Source: an uncultured Phycisphaerae bacterium (GTDB taxonomy: Bacteria > Planctomycetota > Phycisphaerae > Phycisphaerales > SM1A02). From it: a DNA stretch of 10,038 bases. The number at the start of each line of letters is the position of its first letter. Position 1 is the stretch's first letter. Location: NCBI GenBank assembly GCA_913046275.1, contig CAJWSE010000036.1, positions 1-10,038 on the forward strand. Direction: 5' to 3'. Position numbers and translations under genes: made by a program. Under the pieces are notes generated by a model that saw only the letters and a program-made list of their open reading frames with translations, did not search any database and had not been told where the DNA came from. Shown here piece after piece: positions 5,733 through 10,038 of this stretch.

Positions 5733-7523
5733 ATGCTAAAAAGAACATGTACATGTGGTGACCCTCGGAAGAATAATTCCGCTGAAACCATCACGCTCAG
5801 CGGATGGGTAAATACCTACCGCGATCAAGGCAAGGGACTGGTATTCATTGATTTACGAGATAGATATGGCATGACTCAGGTCGTGTTTGATGCCGAAGAT
5901 AGCCCTGCAGAGGTAATGGACATTGGCACTACACTAAGGCGCGAAGATGTCATTACTGTCAAGGGTGTTGTAAGAATACGGGATGGCAAACCGAATGAGA
6001 AACTAGAAACTGGCGAGGTGGAGCTTGTCGCGCAGGAAATTGAAGTCATCAACAGAACTGCGAAGTTGCCAATTCTACCAGATGACCATGATGCAGACAA
6101 AATTGGGGAAGAGCACAGACTGAAATATCGATACATCGATTTACGACGCCCAAACATGCAAAAGATTTTGAAGTTGAGGCATCAAATCACGCAGTTCACA
6201 AGAAACTTCTTTGCCAATAACGATTTTCTTGAAATCGAAACACCTCTATTGATTACTCCTACCCCTGAAGGTGCACGTGACTTCATTGTTCCTTCCCGCC
6301 ACCAGGCTGGGCAGTGGTATGCACTTCCACAAAGCCCACAAATTTTCAAACAAATTTTGATGGTTGCCGGATGTGACAAGTATTTGCAAATTTGCAAATG
6401 CCTGCGAGACGAAGACCCTCGCGCCGATAGACAGGCAGAATTTACACAAATTGATCTTGAAATGAGTTTTGTTGAGCAAGACGACATTCTTTCCATCATG
6501 AGTGAATTTGCAACTGGTTTGTATAAGGATGTTGGCGGCATTGATTTGGGCGACCTGCCAAGAATGTCTTGGAAAGATGCAATGAATCATTATGGATCAG
6601 ACCGCCCAGACACACGCTTCGATTTGAAACTGCAAGATATCACTGAAATTGCTGCCAAGACAGATTTTAAAGTATTCAATGAAGTCATTAGCACTGGTGG
6701 AGTTGTAAAAGCCATGCGAGTTCCAGGCGGTGCCGAAAAATTATCACGAAAGAAAACCGATGCCCTTGCGGAAGTTGCAAAAACATATGGAGCAGGTGGA
6801 CTCCCTGTAGTGAAGTACCAAGGCGGTGAGTTCGTTACAGGCGTTGCAAAATTCGTTGAACCGATTAAAAACAAACTCGTTTCCACCCTTGGCTTAGAAG
6901 ATGGAGACATTGTTATGTTTGGTGTGGGTTCATACCGAGTTGCATGTACCGCACTCGGCGAAGTCAGGCTGGCTGTTGCGAAAGAACTTGAATTAATTCC
7001 CGAAGGCATATTCAAAGGTTTATGGGTTATTGACTTTCCTATGTTTGATTGGAACGAAGAATCAAGACGCTGGGTTAGTGAACATCATCCATTTACAGCT
7101 CCGCTTGCATCGCATCTCGACATCCTCGAAAGTGACCCAGGCAACTGTTTATCCTCTGGGTATGATCTTGTAATCAATGGTGCCGAAGTAGGCGGTGGTT
7201 CGATTCGTATCCACAGCCCTGAAGTACAAGCAAAAGTCTTTGGTTTACTTGGGCTGAGTGCCGAAGAAGCAGAAGAAAAGTTTGGCTTCTTATTAAACGC
7301 ATTACGCTTTGGAGCGCCTCCACACGGCGGCGTAGCATTTGGTCTTGATCGCCTTGTCATGATGATGGTTGGAACGGATAATATTCGCGATGTCATTGCA
7401 TTCCCCAAAACACAAACTGGCGCTGATTTAATGTGCGAAGCACCAGGAGCAGCGGATCCAAATCAGCTCGAGGAACTCGGCATCATTATCCGTGAACCTG
7501 TTGACTCCACAATTCAAGAGTAA
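5733..7523 (+). CDS. aspS: Aspartyl-tRNA synthetase, bacterial type
   Basis: Charges tRNA-Asp with aspartate in the cytoplasm, and possibly also tRNA-Asn if the cell uses the transamidation route; the sequence alone does not settle this. An N-terminal OB fold for anticodon binding covers about 1-105 (GWVNTYRDQGKGLVFIDLRDRYG). The class II catalytic core has motif 1 around ETPLLITPTPEGARDF, motif 2 CLRDEDPRADRQAEFTQID, and motif 3 GVAFGLDRLVMMM near the C-terminus followed by FPKTQ. The region at about 270-410 matches the GAD insertion of bacterial AspRS. The length of 596 aa is usual. Motif 2 reads CLRDEDPRADRQ where E. coli has CFRDEDLRADRQ. The ATG at 5733 is 6 nt after a -10-like TACAAT. 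A GGAGG tract at 5711-5715 lies upstream of that -10, too far away to serve as a ribosome site. The 3' end overlaps the next gene by 38 bp. Confidence 0.98.
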   Translation: MLKRTCTCGDPRKNNSAETITLSGWVNTYRDQGKGLVFIDLRDRYGMTQVVFDAEDSPAEVMDIGTTLRREDVITVKGVVRIRDGKPNEKLETGEVELVAQEIEVINRTAKLPILPDDHDADKIGEEHRLKYRYIDLRRPNMQKILKLRHQITQFTRNFFANNDFLEIETPLLITPTPEGARDFIVPSRHQAGQWYALPQSPQIFKQILMVAGCDKYLQICKCLRDEDPRADRQAEFTQIDLEMSFVEQDDILSIMSEFATGLYKDVGGIDLGDLPRMSWKDAMNHYGSDRPDTRFDLKLQDITEIAAKTDFKVFNEVISTGGVVKAMRVPGGAEKLSRKKTDALAEVAKTYGAGGLPVVKYQGGEFVTGVAKFVEPIKNKLVSTLGLEDGDIVMFGVGSYRVACTALGEVRLAVAKELELIPEGIFKGLWVIDFPMFDWNEESRRWVSEHHPFTAPLASHLDILESDPGNCLSSGYDLVINGAEVGGGSIRIHSPEVQAKVFGLLGLSAEEAEEKFGFLLNALRFGAPPHGGVAFGLDRLVMMMVGTDNIRDVIAFPKTQTGADLMCEAPGAADPNQLEELGIIIREPVDSTIQE

Positions 7524-8589
7524 GCAAAGCAAATAGCTCTTGCGTGTAATCTGCTTTAGCATGCTGATGTGTTTGCAATAGCGAGAGACATTCTTTACGC
7601 TCTATAGGCAGCATGGAAAAAGATTGAGGTGCACGAAATGTGGAATCAAGTAATTTTCCGAGCGAACTTTGAGTTGTTTTAAACCAGGAAGAGAGCGGGT
7701 AATGTATAGGCTTCATTTGCTTACTCGTAGAAGAAAAATCTACTTCAATACCAACATGAGAAGCTATTGCATCAAGTAAAATAGACCTCTCTAATTCAAA
7801 TATACTTCCGGATCTTCTTCGAGATTCCCCTGTAAATTTAACAACGATACTTTCGAGTGCAGTTTTTTCCCGGGGCTCTTTAAGTAAACCCTCACAAATA
7901 GTTTTGCCATTGACTTTTGCTTCACGGTATTGCCACAATGAGGATAACAAAGAAGGATCAGCAAATGGTTTTCCAAATAAATTGACAAGAAGTTTAAGAT
8001 CTTCCGCCGGCTCTTTTCCTATTACACATTTAACTGAACTAACACTCCCGCTAGGCGCACATTGTCTTTGGCTGAGGGGAATAGAGCAGACTGGCAACAA
8101 CAAAGCGCCGCCTTCTGGAACTAATCCAGTTTTGCTGTACTCTTTCACTCCTAGCTCAAGAGATTTACCTGGCAATTCAAGATTGTGAGCTATACGCAGC
8201 AGCGGCGAGGGCGAAGAACAAAAAATAAGCCCATCTCCTCCAGTTGCCAAATCAAGCCAATAGAGTGGTTTTCTGCCCGTACCAGTTCGCGTTAGATTAA
8301 GTTGCAATCGCTTGACATCCCATTGTGCAAAAGCACATTCTTTCCCCATATTGCCATCTAAAATTGCCCACAGTTCGCCCGCGCTCTCATCTAATGTTGC
8401 ATCCGTAACCGCACGTGGTGAAGAGCTCAATAGAAGAATTTGAAGCAAGCCATTACTTGTTTCAGCTGAATCTTCATAGCGCCATATCGAGGTAGATGTG
8501 CGCAATGCAAGCGCGCCTTCAAGCCACTGAGCCCATTCAGGGGGAACTTCCCGCCCATCACGCCTCAGAATGCCTGCAATGCCGCTCAT
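7486..8589 (-). CDS. Degenerate asparagine-synthetase (AsnB)-like protein lacking its active sites
   Basis: A protein of 367 aa whose start MSGIAGI matches the MCGIAGI start of class II glutamine amidotransferases, but with Ser instead of the nucleophilic Cys2. The amidotransferase half is partly kept (CAFAQWD 85-91; RTGTGRKPLYW 101-111; LIFCSSPSPLLRI 121-133, like the usual KPLYY and FASE region). The RGPD and NGEIYN motifs are absent. In the synthetase half the phrase FGKPFADPS (205-213) matches the AsnB FDEPFADPS segment. The PP-loop SGGxDS is missing, however, and the following GDGGDE stretch is eroded to KVNGKTIC. The end (SSWFK; then LPIERKECLSLLQTHQH through ELFALLTLELW, 327-361) resembles the AsnB C-terminal helices. 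The long frame is intact, so it is probably expressed, but asparagine synthesis is very unlikely. It starts 19 bp from the divergent transporter, and a -10-like TACCCT ends 7 nt before its ATG. Confidence 0.72.
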   Translation of the reverse strand: MSGIAGILRRDGREVPPEWAQWLEGALALRTSTSIWRYEDSAETSNGLLQILLLSSSPRAVTDATLDESAGELWAILDGNMGKECAFAQWDVKRLQLNLTRTGTGRKPLYWLDLATGGDGLIFCSSPSPLLRIAHNLELPGKSLELGVKEYSKTGLVPEGGALLLPVCSIPLSQRQCAPSGSVSSVKCVIGKEPAEDLKLLVNLFGKPFADPSLLSSLWQYREAKVNGKTICEGLLKEPREKTALESIVVKFTGESRRRSGSIFELERSILLDAIASHVGIEVDFSSTSKQMKPIHYPLSSWFKTTQSSLGKLLDSTFRAPQSFSMLPIERKECLSLLQTHQHAKADYTQELFALLTLELWSQQVHG

Positions 8590-8595
8590 TTCGGA

Positions 8596-8602
8596 TAGGG
8601 TA
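8596..8602. promoter_or_regulatory. Symmetric -10 TAGGGTA between two facing start codons
   Basis: The 19-bp gap is arranged CAT-6 nt-TAGGGTA-6 nt-ATG. The plus strand reads TAGGGT and the minus strand TACCCT, both fitting TANNNT. Each places its predicted start point at or beside the ATG of its own gene. No clear -35 is seen; any would lie inside the opposite gene's coding sequence. There is no room for a Shine-Dalgarno and leader if this is the promoter. Confidence 0.5.
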
Positions 8603-8608
8603 CACCCC

Positions 8609-9898
8609 ATGGCACACCGCAGTACAAATATTTTGACGTTTCTCATACTTCTTGGCCTCTTTGTGGGAGCACTTGTGGGGGAGTTCGCACTGTACGACCC
8701 AACGGGCTCAAACGTTGCTAATTTGCAATGGCTCAAAGAAGTCGGAAATCTCATCCTAATAAGACCGTTAAAAGTCCTGATTGTGCCTCTTATTCTTTTC
8801 AGTGTTATTTCAGGAATTACTCGAATTGGAGATCCTGCTAAGCTTGGAATTGTCGGGCTATCTACGCTGGTGTACTACCTTGCAACAATGTTTATGGCAG
8901 TAACACTAGGAACAATTCTCGTAACTTGGATTTCACCCGGTAACTTACCCATAGAAGTTCAACAAGCTTTAATCCAAACGAGTGAAATAACTACTACCAT
9001 TGAACAAGCCCCCCGAGCGCTAAGTTCAGCTTGGCTGAATATTCTATATCAAGTAATCCCTGTAAATATTTTTAAAGACATGGTGAACGGCCAACCACTT
9101 GGCATCATTGTATTTGCGATAGCGTTTGGATTGGCTATTACTGCCGGCGGAGAAAAAACCAAATCTATTCGAGATGTTTGCAATGCGATATTTGAAGGTC
9201 TCATGATACTCGTACGCTGGGTTATTTGGCTTACACCGATCGGTGTTTTCTTTCTCGTAGCGTGGACGGTAGGAAAAATTGGCTTTGACTCAATCAAAGG
9301 GCCACTAGGCTGGTACATGGCTACGGTCCTAATTGGACTTGCCATTCATGGTTTTATCATTTTACCCCTTGTACTCTTTACGTTCTCAGGCAAAAACCCT
9401 TTTCAATTTATGTGGCGTATGAAACGGGCAATTTTTACTGCCATAGGTACTGATTCTAGTTCTGCAACTTTGCCAGTCACCATTGATACTGCTGAAGGTG
9501 AAGGCAATTGCTCTAAGCGTGCATCTAATTTCGTACTACCACTTGGCGCTACGATTAATATGGACGGCACTGCTTTATATGAGGCCGTTGCCGTAGTTTT
9601 TCTCTTTCAATTGTTCGGCATCGAGCTTGAATTTGGACAGTTACTTGTTGTTGTAATCACTGCAACACTTGCAGCAATTGGCGCAGCTGGAATTCCTTCC
9701 GCAGGTCTCGTTACTATGGTAATTGTAATTAGCGCCGTGAATATGAATCTTTCTGGCTCAGCAGATGGTCCATTGCCAGTCGCGGCGATTGGCATCATTA
9801 TTGGGGTAGATCGAATCCTCGACATGTGTCGAACTGCAGTAAATGTCTGGGGCGATGCTGTTGGAGCAAAAATCATTACTCGCCTCGCGCCAGATTAA
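8609..9898 (+). CDS. Dicarboxylate/amino acid:cation symporter (SLC1/DAACS family), probably glutamate/aspartate
   Basis: An inner-membrane secondary transporter of 429 aa, normal for the family, that probably takes up acidic amino acids with sodium or protons. Key elements: HP1 loop TDSSSATLP (281-289), TM7 NMDGTALYE (317-325), HP2 loop GIPSAGLVTM (361-370), and TM8 DRILDMCRTAVNVWGD (401-416). In TM8, D405, R408, T409 and N412 align with D394, R397, T398 and N401 of the archaeal GltPh; the Arg favours an acidic substrate. The HP2 and TM7 wording is strikingly like animal EAATs (GIP-x-AGLVTMVIV). The ATG at 8609 is chosen over an in-frame ATG at 8570 because the extra residues are hydrophilic, overlap the opposite gene's start, and lie upstream of the -10-like TAGGGT. 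The gene ends 28 nt before the trxB stop. Confidence 0.93.
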   Translation: MAHRSTNILTFLILLGLFVGALVGEFALYDPTGSNVANLQWLKEVGNLILIRPLKVLIVPLILFSVISGITRIGDPAKLGIVGLSTLVYYLATMFMAVTLGTILVTWISPGNLPIEVQQALIQTSEITTTIEQAPRALSSAWLNILYQVIPVNIFKDMVNGQPLGIIVFAIAFGLAITAGGEKTKSIRDVCNAIFEGLMILVRWVIWLTPIGVFFLVAWTVGKIGFDSIKGPLGWYMATVLIGLAIHGFIILPLVLFTFSGKNPFQFMWRMKRAIFTAIGTDSSSATLPVTIDTAEGEGNCSKRASNFVLPLGATINMDGTALYEAVAVVFLFQLFGIELEFGQLLVVVITATLAAIGAAGIPSAGLVTMVIVISAVNMNLSGSADGPLPVAAIGIIIGVDRILDMCRTAVNVWGDAVGAKIITRLAPD

Positions 9899-9904
9899 AA
9901 CCTA

Positions 9905-9917
9905 GAGCGAGATGCTC
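9905..9917 (-). terminator. Weak candidate hairpin between the DAACS gene and trxB
   Basis: GAGC-gagat-GCTC forms a 4-bp stem (5 bp with a G·T pair on the minus strand), with TTTT three bases further on in the minus-strand direction. It is the only hairpin in the 28-nt convergent gap and is at best a poor terminator for trxB. Confidence 0.22.
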
Positions 9918-9926
9918 CATCAAAAA

Positions 9927-10038
<112 letters not shown>

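Noticed and set aside
8570..8608. N-terminal extension of the DAACS transporter from the ATG at 8570
   Set aside because: The extra residues are not typical of the family, overlap the start of the opposite gene, and precede the likely promoter.
8590..8754. N-terminal extension of the AsnB-like gene upstream of MSGIAGI
   Set aside because: It is the antisense of the transporter's first codons. AsnB-type proteins need the GIAGI start at the extreme N-terminus.

Overview
Almost all of this window reads as one very gene-dense stretch of a bacterial chromosome. The outer membrane lipid A gene lpxB, the dksA-like/lspA pairing, the moderate GC content and the protein styles (an alanine/cation symporter with a large periplasmic-type insert, and a degenerate AsnB-like protein) suggest a marine Planctomycetota lineage, perhaps Phycisphaerae-like. 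That placement is inference from the look of the proteins, not from a search. The first ~240 bases do not fit: they are about 23% GC by hand count (56 of 240) against about 47% in the next 60 bases. They carry the end of one gene and the start of another in a style typical of SAR11-like AT-rich marine bacteria.

Layout: (1) Bases 1 to ~243 hold the tail of a TIM-barrel sugar isomerase/epimerase and the first ~34 codons of a short-chain dehydrogenase. (2) At about 240-255 the sequence changes abruptly, in frame, into a DksA/TraR-type regulator, followed with a 4-nt overlap by lspA (lipoprotein signal peptidase). (3) truB (tRNA pseudouridine-55 synthase) lies on the minus strand, with tRNA-Ser(GGA) and tRNA-Pro(GGG) diverging from it on the plus strand. 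(4) Next come a YkgJ-type cysteine-cluster protein (minus), an AGCS alanine/sodium symporter (plus), lpxB (minus), aspS (plus), a degenerate asparagine-synthetase-like protein (minus), a glutamate/aspartate transporter of the SLC1/DAACS family (plus), and the C-terminal end of trxB (minus) running off the window.

The genes are mostly unrelated housekeeping functions. Translation and tRNA maturation are represented by truB, aspS and the two tRNAs. Envelope biogenesis is represented by lspA and lpxB, amino acid uptake by the two transporters, and redox by trxB. They do not form a pathway.

The striking feature is the architecture. From lspA onward every protein gene lies on the opposite strand from the next protein gene. 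The three convergent protein pairs lspA/truB, agcS/lpxB and aspS/AsnB-like overlap at their 3' ends by 53, 20 and 38 bp. Only about 248 nt, roughly 2.5% of the stretch from 256 to the end, lies outside genes. All four divergent gaps contain a symmetric heptamer TANNNTA, which reads as a -10 element on both strands. In five genes it sits 5-6 nt before the start codon, which would place the transcription start at or next to the ATG (leaderless mRNA). The best candidates for further work are this shared bidirectional promoter design and the AsnB-like protein, which has lost its catalytic Cys and ATP-binding loop.
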